From NCBI GenBank assembly GCA_035630295.1, contig DASQKY010000042.1, positions 1 to 64,000 of the forward strand: a stretch of 64,000 nucleotides of DNA, read 5' to 3'. The position numbers and the translations under genes were made by a program. Below, in pieces: positions 45,696-53,781 of the stretch. The first letter of the stretch is position 1, and each line of letters starts with the position of its first letter. The notes under the pieces are model-generated. The model was not told the DNA's origin. It was given only the letters and a program-made list of their open reading frames with translations, and did not search any database. Source of the stretch: Acidimicrobiales bacterium. Its GTDB lineage: Bacteria; Actinomycetota; Acidimicrobiia; Acidimicrobiales; Iamiaceae.

Positions 45696-46913
45696 TCAGG
45701 CCGTCGGGGCGGGGGCCGCTCGCTCGGACCGGTTGAGCGTGGCGCTGCACAGGTAGCTGTGGGCCGACGAGTTCGAGAAGCCGCGCTTGAACACGGCCAG
45801 GCCGTCCAGCGGGTCGTCCCGGAAGTGCGCCGATCCCCCGAAGAACACGTAGCGGCAGTCCGGCGTGTCGTCGATGGCGTGGGCGAACGCGGTGTACGAC
45901 GCCGAGACCTCGAACCCGGTCTCGCTCGACGCGCCGTCGTGGTAGTAGAGGACGTCCTGGTGGCGGATCCACATGGTCATGGAGACGATCTCGCCGTCGG
46001 CCAGCACGGCGATGGTGCGCAGCCCGGCCACCTGGGCGAGGCGTTCGAAGTACGTGGCGCTGAAGGGCTGGGCGATCTGCCGGTTGTCCACGTTCAACTG
46101 GTAGAGCTCCAACCACCGGCTCAGGGTGTCGGCCAGCTCCACGTCGCGGATCTCCACCGTGCGCCGGGCCTTGTTGACGATGTTGCGGTGCCGCTTGCGG
46201 AGGTGGGCCGCCCCCTTCTCCCGGTCGATGAAGTAGTTCTCCTTGAACGGCCGGCAGATCGGGAACGCCTGCTGGAGGGCGGGCAGCTCCGGGCACCACA
46301 TGGGGTCGGTGATCAGCGAGACCGAGGTGACGCCCTCCTGGCGGAGGGCGTCGAGGCCGGCCTGCAGGTCGCAGCCGGGGGCCAGGGGGGCCAGGGGCCG
46401 GACACCGGCGGCCTGGCGCCGGCCGCCGGCGGCGTCGCGCACCAGGACGTAGGTGTCCCACCCGGGCACGTGGAGGGCCCGGGCCCCGGGCTCCTCCATG
46501 GCGCGGCCGTAGGCCTCGGAGCAGAACGGGTGGGGCGGGGCGCCGGCCGCCCCGGCCCGCTGGAGCAGCGTCAGCCGCCGGTCGAGGTCCCGGTTCTCGG
46601 CCTCCAGGGTGGCCACCTTCTCGGTGAGCTCGTCCCGGGCCCGGCGCAGCGCCTCGGTCTCGGCCGCGTCGGCCCGACCGTCCAGCGCCGCCTCGCCCCC
46701 TTCGAGGAAGCGCCGGCGCCAGGTCGAGATCTGCTTGCGAGGGCGGCCGGTCTCGCGGGCCAGGTCGGCCAGGACCTCGCCCCGCAGCGAGCGGAGCACG
46801 AGCTCCACCTTGACCTCGGTGGGGCAGGGCCCGTCGGGGCGCTCGACGCGACCCGGGGCCGCCGGCGCCTCCTCGGGCGGGGCCCCGGGCCCGGCGTCGC
46901 CGTCGGCGGTCAT
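45696..46913 (-). CDS. Fusion of transposase-type HTH with FemAB/GNAT-like acyltransferase
   Basis: 405 residues. Residues 34-80 (VKVELVLRSLRGEVLADLARE then GRPRKQISTWRRRFLEGG) are a helix-turn-helix of the kind that starts IS3-family OrfA proteins, followed by a coiled coil (85-118, TEKVATLEAENRDLDRRL). Residues 140-390 form an acyltransferase fold of the FemAB/GNAT type, with the basic RKRHRNIVNKARR segment and a C-terminal VFKRGFSNSS similar to the lipid II aminoacyl-transferase-like group. No transposase catalytic domain is present. It faces away from a stand-alone acyl carrier protein gene 77 bases off, so carrier-bound acyl groups are possible substrates. Function not known. Confidence 0.8.
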   Translation of the reverse strand: MTADGDAGPGAPPEEAPAAPGRVERPDGPCPTEVKVELVLRSLRGEVLADLARETGRPRKQISTWRRRFLEGGEAALDGRADAAETEALRRARDELTEKVATLEAENRDLDRRLTLLQRAGAAGAPPHPFCSEAYGRAMEEPGARALHVPGWDTYVLVRDAAGGRRQAAGVRPLAPLAPGCDLQAGLDALRQEGVTSVSLITDPMWCPELPALQQAFPICRPFKENYFIDREKGAAHLRKRHRNIVNKARRTVEIRDVELADTLSRWLELYQLNVDNRQIAQPFSATYFERLAQVAGLRTIAVLADGEIVSMTMWIRHQDVLYYHDGASSETGFEVSASYTAFAHAIDDTPDCRYVFFGGSAHFRDDPLDGLAVFKRGFSNSSAHSYLCSATLNRSERAAPAPTA

Positions 46914-46990
46914 GGGCCCTTGCCCCCGGGGTGTGCACCGGTCAGCATGGGCGACCGTCCATATCTGCTGTCATGAGGGGAAGCGCGCGG

Positions 46991-47275
46991 ATGACGTCCT
47001 TCGAAGACCAGGGCCCGCCGACGGACGTGGAGGCCACCGTGGTCCGGGAGTTCCAGCGCTACCTGGACACCACCGACGACCTCCCGCTCGACAGCCACCT
47101 GCTCGATGACCTCGGGCTGGAGTCGATCGTGCTGGTCACCATCCTGCTGGACCTCTCCGAGCAGTTCGGCCTGGACCTGGCCTCGCCGGATGTGAACCTG
47201 GCCGACGTCCAGACGCTGGGCGACGTGGTGGCCCTGGTCCGGTCGCTGGGCGACGAGGCCGCCCCGGCTCGCTGA
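46991..47275 (+). CDS. Acyl carrier protein (1)
   Basis: 94 residues with the phosphopantetheine attachment site DDLGLESIVLVTILLDLSEQ, the serine in LES replacing the more usual DSL. The N-terminus is acidic. ATG at 46991 with GAGGGG ten bases upstream; an ATG at 46973 would add six residues. It is the only rightward gene in the cluster, divergent from the HTH-acyltransferase gene and convergent with the PPTase gene, five bases apart. Confidence 0.9.
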   Translation: MTSFEDQGPPTDVEATVVREFQRYLDTTDDLPLDSHLLDDLGLESIVLVTILLDLSEQFGLDLASPDVNLADVQTLGDVVALVRSLGDEAAPAR

Positions 47276-47280
47276 GGCCC

Positions 47281-48042
47281 TCATCGGGCGCCGCCCCCCG
47301 GGCCGGCGTGGGCCGGCACCGCCACCGCGGTGACGATGTGGCCCCGGCCGTGGTGGGGGGCCACGGCCCCGCTGACCCGCCACCGGCCGGTGAAGCGCTC
47401 GACCCGCCGGCCGCCCACCACCGGGCCGGGCACCAGCAGGTCGGCGGTGAAGGTGCCGTCCCGGGGCTGGAGGGTGATGCGGCACTGGTCGAAGCCCAGC
47501 CAGCGGCCGGTGAGCGGGAACCAGGCCTTGTAGACGCTCTCCTTGGCGCTGAAGAGCACCCGGGACCAGGCCACGCCGGGGTGGGCGGCGGCCGCCCGGG
47601 CCAGGGCGTCGCGCTCCTCGGGGCCGGCGATCACGGACTCGACCCCCCGGGGCAGCACCTCGTGGGGCTCGGCGTCGACCCCGACCGAGGCCACCGCCGC
47701 CCGGTGGGCCACCGCCGCCGCCCGGAAGCCCTCGCAGTGGGTCATGCTGCCGACCACCCCGTCGGGCCAGCGGGGTGCGCCCCGGGCCCAGCGGGGCCCG
47801 TCGGACCCCTGGGGCAGGACCGGCCCGGGCGGCGCCCCCAGGCGGGCCAGGGCGGAGCGGGCGCAGAGGCGCACGGTGGTGAACTCGCGCCGCCGGCGCT
47901 CCACGGCACCGGCCACCACCGCGGCCTCCTCGGGGTAGGGGGCGGGGCCGGGCGCGTCGCCGTAGCGCTCCTCGGCCACCACGGCCGGGGGCAGGAGCTG
48001 TTCCAGCAGGGGTCGACCTGTGCACCGTCCGGATCCCACCAC
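47281..48042 (-). CDS. 4'-phosphopantetheinyl transferase (Sfp/EntD type)
   Basis: 253 residues. Converts apo carrier proteins to the active form using CoA. Motifs: GSMTHCEGFRAAAVAH (P1b region), VGVDAEPHEVLPRGV with the Mg-binding Asp and Glu, and FSAKESVYKAWFPLTGR. This layout matches EntD-like PPTases. Two GTG codons at 48042 and 48039 are possible starts; translation is probably coupled to the GNAT gene that ends 12 bases upstream. The obvious clients are the two carrier proteins in this cluster. Confidence 0.93.
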   Translation of the reverse strand: MVGSGRCTGRPLLEQLLPPAVVAEERYGDAPGPAPYPEEAAVVAGAVERRRREFTTVRLCARSALARLGAPPGPVLPQGSDGPRWARGAPRWPDGVVGSMTHCEGFRAAAVAHRAAVASVGVDAEPHEVLPRGVESVIAGPEERDALARAAAAHPGVAWSRVLFSAKESVYKAWFPLTGRWLGFDQCRITLQPRDGTFTADLLVPGPVVGGRRVERFTGRWRVSGAVAPHHGRGHIVTAVAVPAHAGPGGGAR

Positions 48043-48053
48043 TACGGCCCCGA

Positions 48054-48509
48054 TCAGAGCGCTCGGGTCATGAACACGCTGTTGGGGTCCTCGCGGTAGT
48101 CGGCGAAGGGGCCGCTGTAGCGGAAGCCGTGGCGCAGGTAGAGCCGGCGAGCCGGCGCGAAGAAGTCGTCCGAGCCCGTCTCCAGGCTCAACCGGGCCAG
48201 GCCCACCCGCCGGCACTCCGAGATGATGTGCTGCAGCAGCAGCGAGGCCACGCCGGACCCCTTGGATGTCCGGGCCGTGCGCATGGACTTGATCTCGGCG
48301 TCGTGGGCGTCGAGGGCCTTGATGGCGCCGCAGCCCACCAGTGTCCCTGCGTCCAGGACGGACCAGAAGGCCACGTCCGGTCCCCGGAGCCCGTCGAGGT
48401 CGAGGGCGTGCTTGCTCTCCAGCGGGGTGACGGCCCGCATCTCCTCGACGTGCTCCTCCAGGAAGGCGGCGATCTCGGGGCCGGTCAGGTCGTCGACGAC
48501 GATCCTCAC
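48054..48509 (-). CDS. GNAT family N-acetyltransferase in the carrier-protein cluster
   Basis: 151 residues. GNAT core: FWSVLDAGTLVGCGAIKALD, the acyl-CoA motif RTARTSKGSGVASLLLQHI and the final RRLYLRHGFRYSGPF. Similar to PhnO/YjaB-like small acetyltransferases. GTG at 48509 overlaps the stop of the ketosynthase-III-like gene (GTGA), so it is translated with it. Substrate unknown; it could acylate a carrier-bound amine. Confidence 0.92.
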   Translation of the reverse strand: MRIVVDDLTGPEIAAFLEEHVEEMRAVTPLESKHALDLDGLRGPDVAFWSVLDAGTLVGCGAIKALDAHDAEIKSMRTARTSKGSGVASLLLQHIISECRRVGLARLSLETGSDDFFAPARRLYLRHGFRYSGPFADYREDPNSVFMTRAL

Positions 48510-49447
48510 GCTTCGGCCTCCCCGTCCCGGGCCACCAGCAGGGCCGAGGCCGAGAAGCCGGGGGCCGAGCCCTGGGCCAGGTAGGCCCCGCCGGGCACGA
48601 ACCCCTCGACGCGGCCGTGGTCGGCCAGGTTGAGCATCCAGTCGCAGTTGCCGCAGTGGGCGTAGGTGGCCAGGGTGCTGGCGAAGTGGAGCTTGCTGCG
48701 GTGGAGGCGGGCGGCCGAGGCGTTGAAGATGGCCAGCGGCGCGAACAGGTTGGTGGGGAACACCTTGACCACGTCGTCGGTGGTGCGTCCGGCGGCGTCG
48801 AGCACGGTGGCCAGGGTGGACCGGGCCACCTGCTGGCGGGACTGGAACGTGTCCCGGCTGTGGAGGCCCTCGGGGTCGACGCCCACCGCCGAGGCGGCCA
48901 GCCCGAAGCCGTCCCCGCCGCGGCGCAGCAGGCAGGTGGTGACCGCGTCGCCGAACAGGGCGAAGGACCTGATCCGCTCGCGGTCGTCGGGCCACCGGTC
49001 GAACGCCACCAGGAGCACGGTGTCGACCCGCGGGTCGGCGAAGAGGTCCCAGGCCTGGCGCAGGGCGGTGAGCGAGCTGCAGCACTGCTGGAAGGAGACC
49101 ATGGCCGGCACGGCCCGGCCCAGGCCGGCGGCGTCCAGGGCCCCCACCGCCAGGGTGGGGGCGAGGCGGCCCAGCCCGGCGTCGGTGGTGGCGAAGATGG
49201 CGTGGTCGACCGAGTCGCCACCGACGCCGGCGGCGGCCAGGGTGCGGGCCGTGCTGGCGGCGATGGCCTCCTCGATGGGCCCGGTCAGCCGGCGGAACGT
49301 GCCGCACCCCATCTTGGCGAAGTCGGCACCCGGGGACTCGGCCGCCCAGGTCTCCTCGAAGCCGGGCAGGTCCTGGGCCTCGACCTCCACGTCGCCCACC
49401 TCGCAGGCGAACGAGCCGATGCCGACCGGGGCCGCCGACCCGCTCAC
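48506..49447 (-). CDS. Ketosynthase-III-like protein (FabH fold) lacking the catalytic His
   Basis: 313 residues of the thiolase fold. The nucleophilic cysteine lies in SFQQCCSSL (Cys122 or 123) and the Asn of the triad in HCGNCDW (Asn267). The segment that normally carries the decarboxylation histidine (PHQAN) reads FPTNLF at 230-235, so His is replaced. Such variants, like CerJ-type enzymes, transfer acyl groups to O or N nucleophiles instead of making C-C bonds. It overlaps both neighbours by four bases (GTGA). Acyl transfer from one of the cluster's carriers is the likely job. Confidence 0.85.
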   Translation of the reverse strand: MSGSAAPVGIGSFACEVGDVEVEAQDLPGFEETWAAESPGADFAKMGCGTFRRLTGPIEEAIAASTARTLAAAGVGGDSVDHAIFATTDAGLGRLAPTLAVGALDAAGLGRAVPAMVSFQQCCSSLTALRQAWDLFADPRVDTVLLVAFDRWPDDRERIRSFALFGDAVTTCLLRRGGDGFGLAASAVGVDPEGLHSRDTFQSRQQVARSTLATVLDAAGRTTDDVVKVFPTNLFAPLAIFNASAARLHRSKLHFASTLATYAHCGNCDWMLNLADHGRVEGFVPGGAYLAQGSAPGFSASALLVARDGEAEA

Positions 49448-50397
49448 GCCGACGCCTTCCGGGTGCGCTTGTCCAGCAGCCGCCGGGCGTTGCCGTGGAA
49501 GAACAGGGCGCGGTCGGCCGCGGTCATGGTGTCGGGGAAGGCGCCCTCGGCCTCCAGCCGGGCCACGAAGTCCGCCTGGTGGCCCTGGAGGCGGAAGATG
49601 GGCCAGTCGGTGCCGAAGAGGACCTTGTGGGTGATCCCCCGGCGGAACAGCTGTTGGAGCCCGGTCATGGCCATGGTCTCGTACCCGCTGACGTCGAGGT
49701 AGACGTTGGGCCGGTTGGTGCACAGCATGGCGCACTCGTCGGGGTAGTGGACGCTGCCGTGGGCCAGCACGAAGTCGACCCCGGGGAAGTCGCGGGCGGC
49801 CCGGTCCACGTGGATGGGCTGGGCCAGCTCGAAGTCGAGCACCGGGGAGGTGGCCCCGATGTGGGACAGCACCGGGAGGCCGTACTCGGCGCAGACCTCG
49901 TAGAACGGGTAGAGGGCCTTGTCGGCCAGCGTGTAGCCGCACGGGGGGTAGGCCTTGAGGCCGGCGCACCGGCCGGCCCGCACCTCGCCCTCGAACAGGG
50001 CGATGCCGTCGTCGCCCCAGCGGGGGTCCACGCCCACGAAGACGTGGAACCGCCCGGGGTGCCGCTCCTGCACCACGCCGTGGTGGGCCACCAGCTCCTC
50101 GATGGTGTGGGTGCTGTCGCGCAGGGCCCAGGTGAAGTCGGGCAGGAGCAGGACGGCCTCGCCGATGCCGGCGTCGTCCATCTCCTTGACCAGCTGGTCG
50201 CACAGGGGGTCCTGCAGGGTGCCGGCCTGGGCCCGGGCCACCTTCTCCCGGGGGATGGGGATGCCCTTGCTGGCCAGGGCCAGGGTGACGTTGTCGACCA
50301 CGCCGTCCTGGAAGGAGCGGGGGAAGCACATCTCCGAGGCGACGTGGCAGTGGAAGTCGACGATGGGTGTTGGTTCGCTCTCGACCATCGTGCTCAC
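49444..50397 (-). CDS. Amidohydrolase-2 family protein (ACMSD-like)
   Basis: 317 residues of the metal-dependent TIM-barrel hydrolase superfamily. Ligand motifs: VDFHCH at 13-18, LSHIGATS, LAHGSVHYPDE and LFGTDWPIFR with the catalytic Asp. Members of this branch include non-oxidative decarboxylases (aminocarboxymuconate semialdehyde, gamma-resorcylate) and lactonases. In this operon it may decarboxylate or hydrolyse the acyl product. GTG start at 50397 overlaps the end of the second carrier protein gene. Confidence 0.9.
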   Translation of the reverse strand: MSTMVESEPTPIVDFHCHVASEMCFPRSFQDGVVDNVTLALASKGIPIPREKVARAQAGTLQDPLCDQLVKEMDDAGIGEAVLLLPDFTWALRDSTHTIEELVAHHGVVQERHPGRFHVFVGVDPRWGDDGIALFEGEVRAGRCAGLKAYPPCGYTLADKALYPFYEVCAEYGLPVLSHIGATSPVLDFELAQPIHVDRAARDFPGVDFVLAHGSVHYPDECAMLCTNRPNVYLDVSGYETMAMTGLQQLFRRGITHKVLFGTDWPIFRLQGHQADFVARLEAEGAFPDTMTAADRALFFHGNARRLLDKRTRKASA

Positions 50398-50639
50398 GCC
50401 TGCCGGACGATCTCGATGATGTCGGACACGTACTCGGCCCCGATCACGTCGTCGACCCGGTCGAGGACGTCGATGCCGGTCTCCTCCTCCAGGAGGAACA
50501 CGATGCTCATGAGGCCGATCGAGTCGATGTCGAGGTCGCCCCGCAGCCGCATGGAGGGGGTCACGCCCCTGGCCGCCGCGCCCGGGATGGCGCTGCCGAT
50601 GATCCGGCAGACGCCCTCGTCCAGGGTCGAGGACGTCAC
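50394..50639 (-). CDS. Acyl carrier protein (2)
   Basis: 81 residues; attachment serine in DLDIDSIGLMSIVFLLEEET. It lies between the AMP ligase and the amidohydrolase with four-base overlaps on both sides, so ligase and carrier should be made together. It differs clearly from carrier 1 (different helix II and III), which suggests separate partners. Confidence 0.92.
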   Translation of the reverse strand: MTSSTLDEGVCRIIGSAIPGAAARGVTPSMRLRGDLDIDSIGLMSIVFLLEEETGIDVLDRVDDVIGAEYVSDIIEIVRQA

Positions 50640-52222
50640 TGGGCGACCCGCTCGCCGTCGGCGAAGACCTTCTGCATCACCGCGTTCCGGTCCACCTTGA
50701 GGTTCCGGGTCAGCAGGCCGGTCTCGGGGGTGAGCTCCTGGTCGGGCCGGAACACCACGTTGGAGATCTTGTGGGCCGAGTCCTTCTTGGCGTTGGCGTT
50801 GCTGATGTAGGTCTCGATGGCCTGCACCCGCTCGGCCTCCTGCCACTCGTCCAGCCACACCACGCAGCTCAGGGAGCTGCCGTGCCCGTTGGACACCACC
50901 ACCGCCTTCTTCACCTGGCAGGACGCCTCGATGTCGTGCTCGAGCTCCTCCGGGTTGATCTTCACGCCGCTGCGGGTGACGATCACGTTCTTCTTGCGCC
51001 CCACCAGCTGCAGGTAGCCGTCGCCGTCGAGGTGGCCGAGGTCGCCGGTGGCGATGGTGCCGTCGGGCCGGAACACGGCGTCCTGGGTCTCCACGCCGTC
51101 GAAGACGTAGCCCAGGACCTGGGGGCAGCGGGCGTCGACCAGGATCTCGTCGTCGGACCCGATGGTGACCTCCACGCCCTTCACGGGGCGGCCGGCCGTC
51201 CCGATCCGGTAGGCGCCGGGGAGGTTGGAGGTGACCCAGCCCACCTCGGTGCACCCGTAGATCTCGTACAGGGGCCGGCCCAGCTGGTGGAACAGGGCCA
51301 CCAGGCGGGGCGACACGGGGGCCGAGCCGGTGAGCAGGAGGCGGGCCCGGCGCCCGTAGATGTCGGTCCACCGGCGCCCCAGCCGCTGCCGCAGGCGCAG
51401 GCTGGCGTCGCCCGGCACCAGGTGGAGGGCGGCGGCCAGGTGGCGGGGGAGGGCCTCGCGGGCGCTGGCCGCCCGCAGGCGGGTCTCGACGATCTCGAAG
51501 AACGACGGTGGGCCGAGGATGATGGTCGGCGCCAGGTCCCGCAGCTTCTGGAACATGCGCTCCGGGGCCACCACGGTGGCGTCGAACCCGAACCAGATGG
51601 CCACGTACAGCATCACCCGCTGCTGGAGGCTCGAGAACGGCATGGCGATGAGCACGTCGTCGTCGGGGGTGACCTCCCAGGCCAGCCCGGTCTGCTGGAT
51701 GGTGTTCGAGATCCCCAGCTGGGAGACCATCAGGCCCTTGGTGGTGCCGGCCGTCCCCGAGGAGAAGGCGATGGTGAACACCTCCTCCGGCAGGGACGGC
51801 GGGTCGGCGACGATCCGCTTGCGCAGGGTCGACCGGCCGTCGCCGAGGACGGCGGCCTCCGGCGGGAGGTCGCCGTCGACCCGCAGCGGGCCGGTGACGA
51901 GCACGGCCGAGAGCTGGTAGCGCTCGGAGATGCCGCGGATGTCGACGGGCCGGTTGGAGGGCTCGGTGGGCACGGCCACCGAGACGCACCCCAGCCCCAG
52001 GAGGGCGAGGTCGGCCACGGCCCACTCATAGGAGTTCGGGCCGAGGACACCCACCAGGTCACCCGCTCCCAGATCGCAGTCGCGCAGGTCCGACATGAGC
52101 TGTTCTACGTCGGTGCGGACTTCTGAGTAGCTTTTGACGAGGAGCTTCCCGTCTCGGGTCATCACTCGCAACCGGCGATCGGGATGAGCCGACAACTTCT
52201 TGTACAAAGCGTTTAAGGGCAC
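50636..52222 (-). CDS. AMP-dependent acyl/aryl ligase, first gene of the cluster operon
   Basis: 528 residues of the ANL superfamily: P-loop FSSGTAGTTKGLM, YGCTEVGW, GDLGHLDGDGYLQLVGRKKN with the hinge, and the catalytic lysine in LTRNLKVDRNA. It activates a carboxylate as the adenylate and most likely passes it to the carrier protein encoded immediately downstream. I chose the GTG at 52222, preceded by GAGAAGGA, over a frame opening at 52432 because the added residues have no family similarity. The 5' part of the gene is less GC-rich (about 55-62%) than the rest of the window, a sign of transfer. Confidence 0.92.
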   Translation of the reverse strand: MPLNALYKKLSAHPDRRLRVMTRDGKLLVKSYSEVRTDVEQLMSDLRDCDLGAGDLVGVLGPNSYEWAVADLALLGLGCVSVAVPTEPSNRPVDIRGISERYQLSAVLVTGPLRVDGDLPPEAAVLGDGRSTLRKRIVADPPSLPEEVFTIAFSSGTAGTTKGLMVSQLGISNTIQQTGLAWEVTPDDDVLIAMPFSSLQQRVMLYVAIWFGFDATVVAPERMFQKLRDLAPTIILGPPSFFEIVETRLRAASAREALPRHLAAALHLVPGDASLRLRQRLGRRWTDIYGRRARLLLTGSAPVSPRLVALFHQLGRPLYEIYGCTEVGWVTSNLPGAYRIGTAGRPVKGVEVTIGSDDEILVDARCPQVLGYVFDGVETQDAVFRPDGTIATGDLGHLDGDGYLQLVGRKKNVIVTRSGVKINPEELEHDIEASCQVKKAVVVSNGHGSSLSCVVWLDEWQEAERVQAIETYISNANAKKDSAHKISNVVFRPDQELTPETGLLTRNLKVDRNAVMQKVFADGERVAQ

Positions 52223-52511
52223 GACGGATCCTTCTCCGTATGGGAACGCGACGCCACCAACCCAGAGGACGCGGGAGGAACGGTCACGGGAACGTGTGGG
52301 GAGCAGACCGGCACCGACGCCGATGAACGACGACACGAGGACGTGTCCATGGGTGCGGTCCCTCCAAATCGCTCGATGATGAAGTCGTAAGGCAGTTGTG
52401 CCGTTTACGGCCTCTTGGAGCGAGAGTTGCACGCCTCACATTGCAACCCATGCGCGAATCAGGTCAGTCCTTCTTTCGGTGTGGTGACCACCTCGATGGG
52501 CGAGACGACTG
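52223..52511. promoter_or_regulatory. Divergent regulatory region upstream of the ligase operon
   Basis: A 289-base spacer between the leftward ligase operon and the rightward DUF192 gene. It contains the dyad GTTGCA-10 bases-TGCAAC at 52426-52447 and the palindrome GTGGTGACCAC at 52481-52491. Either could bind a regulator. The GC content is about 55-60%, clearly below the neighbours. No promoter elements could be fixed with confidence. Confidence 0.5.
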
Positions 52512-53237
52512 ATGAGAGGCGGACCGGCCAAGATGGTGGCCGTGTCCCGGACATCACCGCCTGCGCCGGCCTCTCGGGCCCCGCGCCCGGCGGCGCGGCG
52601 TCGCCCTCGCGCCCGGCGGTGGGCGGTGGCCGCCCTGGCCGTCGCCCTCCTGGGCGGGGCCGCGTGCTCGGGGGGCGGTGACGGCGGGACGGGCGCGCCG
52701 CCCGCCGGTTCGCCCACCACGCCCTCGACCGGGTCCCCGGGTGTGGCCACTGCGTCCAGCTCGACCCTGCCCGAGGTGACCGGGCCCTTCGCTCCCGGGC
52801 GCACCCGGCTCCCGGGCTTCGGCGAGGTGGAGGTCCGCATCGTCCCCGGCCCCGACGGCGAGCCCCTGGTCCTCTGCGTCCTGCTGGCCGAGACCCCCGA
52901 GCAGCGGGCCCGTGGCCTCATGGACGTGACCGACCCCGCCCTCGGTGGCTACGACGGGATGCTGTTCACCTTCGACACCGACAGCACGGGCGGCTTCTAC
53001 ATGAAGGACACCCCGCTGCCGCTGTCCATCGCCTACCTCGACGCCGAGGGGGCCACGATCGACACCGCCGACATGGAGCCGTGCCTGGACCGGGGCGCCC
53101 GCTGCCCCACCTACCCCCCCTCCGGGCCCTACCGCTCCACCCTGGAGGTGCCCCAGGGCGGCCTCGACGCGCTGGGCCTGGCCGCCGGCTCGCCGGCTCG
53201 CCTCCAGGTCTCCGGCCCCTGCCGCGCCCCGCCCTAG
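52512..53237 (+). CDS. DUF192 lipoprotein
   Basis: 241 residues from ATG 52512 (ATG 52533 is an alternative). An Arg-rich N-terminus, a hydrophobic segment and the lipobox LGGAAC predict a lipoprotein. After a Thr/Ser/Pro-rich linker comes a DUF192 domain (ETPEQRARGLMDV, GYDGMLFTF, GGFYMKDTPLPLSIAYLD), here with two extra Cys (CLDRGARCP). DUF192 proteins are small extracytoplasmic proteins of unknown biochemical role. It precedes the rpsF operon by 184 bases. Confidence 0.88.
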   Translation: MRGGPAKMVAVSRTSPPAPASRAPRPAARRRPRARRWAVAALAVALLGGAACSGGGDGGTGAPPAGSPTTPSTGSPGVATASSSTLPEVTGPFAPGRTRLPGFGEVEVRIVPGPDGEPLVLCVLLAETPEQRARGLMDVTDPALGGYDGMLFTFDTDSTGGFYMKDTPLPLSIAYLDAEGATIDTADMEPCLDRGARCPTYPPSGPYRSTLEVPQGGLDALGLAAGSPARLQVSGPCRAPP

Positions 53238-53312
53238 CGGCCCCCGGCCCCGCTGTCACACCCCCCTCCCATGATGGAGGCCATGGCTCCCCTCCCTCGG
53301 CCCCCGACCCCT

Positions 53313-53343
53313 TTGGGTGCCCGGCCGGGGGGCCCGGTAGGGT
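53313..53343 (+). promoter_or_regulatory. Possible promoter of the rpsF operon
   Basis: TTGGGT at 53313-53318 and TAGGGT at 53338-53343 with a 19-base spacer, 79 bases before rpsF. Spacing is longer than ideal, so this is a weak call made mainly on position. Confidence 0.3.
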
Positions 53344-53421
53344 TCCTCGTCCAATCGACCCCTGCTCCGGACCGACCGGGGCCCCGGTGCTCACCGGGTC
53401 CAGAGGGAGGAGCACACGCTG

Positions 53422-53766
53422 ATGCGTGCCTATGAGCTGATGGTCATCTACGGCGGTGACCTCGACGAATCCACGGTCCAGCAGAGCATCAACCGCCTGC
53501 ACGTCCAGGTCGAGGAGGCCGGCGCCACCACCGTCACCACCGACAAGTGGGGCCGGCGCCGCTTCGCCTACGAGATCGACCACAAGAACGAAGGGTTCTA
53601 CGTGGTGTTCGAGATCCGGGCCGAGCCCGGCGCCCTCGACCGCCTGGAGACCTCCCTCCGGCTCGCGGACGAGGTCGTCCGCCACAAGCTCATGCGGCTC
53701 CCCGTGCACGAGGCCGCCCGCCGCGGCCTGTCCGGCGAGCCCGCTCCGGCCGAGGCCGGGGCCTAG
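53422..53766 (+). CDS. rpsF: 30S ribosomal protein S6
   Basis: 114 residues with the S6 core RAYELMVIYGGDLDESTVQQ, a DKWGRRRFAYEIDHKNEGFY segment and RHKLMRLPVHEAA. The C-terminal tail is a little longer than in E. coli's core. ATG at 53422 with GGAGGAG upstream. First of the rpsF, ssb, rpsR, rplI operon. Confidence 0.98.
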   Translation: MRAYELMVIYGGDLDESTVQQSINRLHVQVEEAGATTVTTDKWGRRRFAYEIDHKNEGFYVVFEIRAEPGALDRLETSLRLADEVVRHKLMRLPVHEAARRGLSGEPAPAEAGA

Positions 53767-53781
53767 ATCGGAGGACGACAC

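Noticed and set aside
45427-46938. Longer frame of the acyltransferase gene running through the tRNA-like gene
   Set aside because: It is in a different frame from the conserved protein and its end is the antisense translation of the tRNA.
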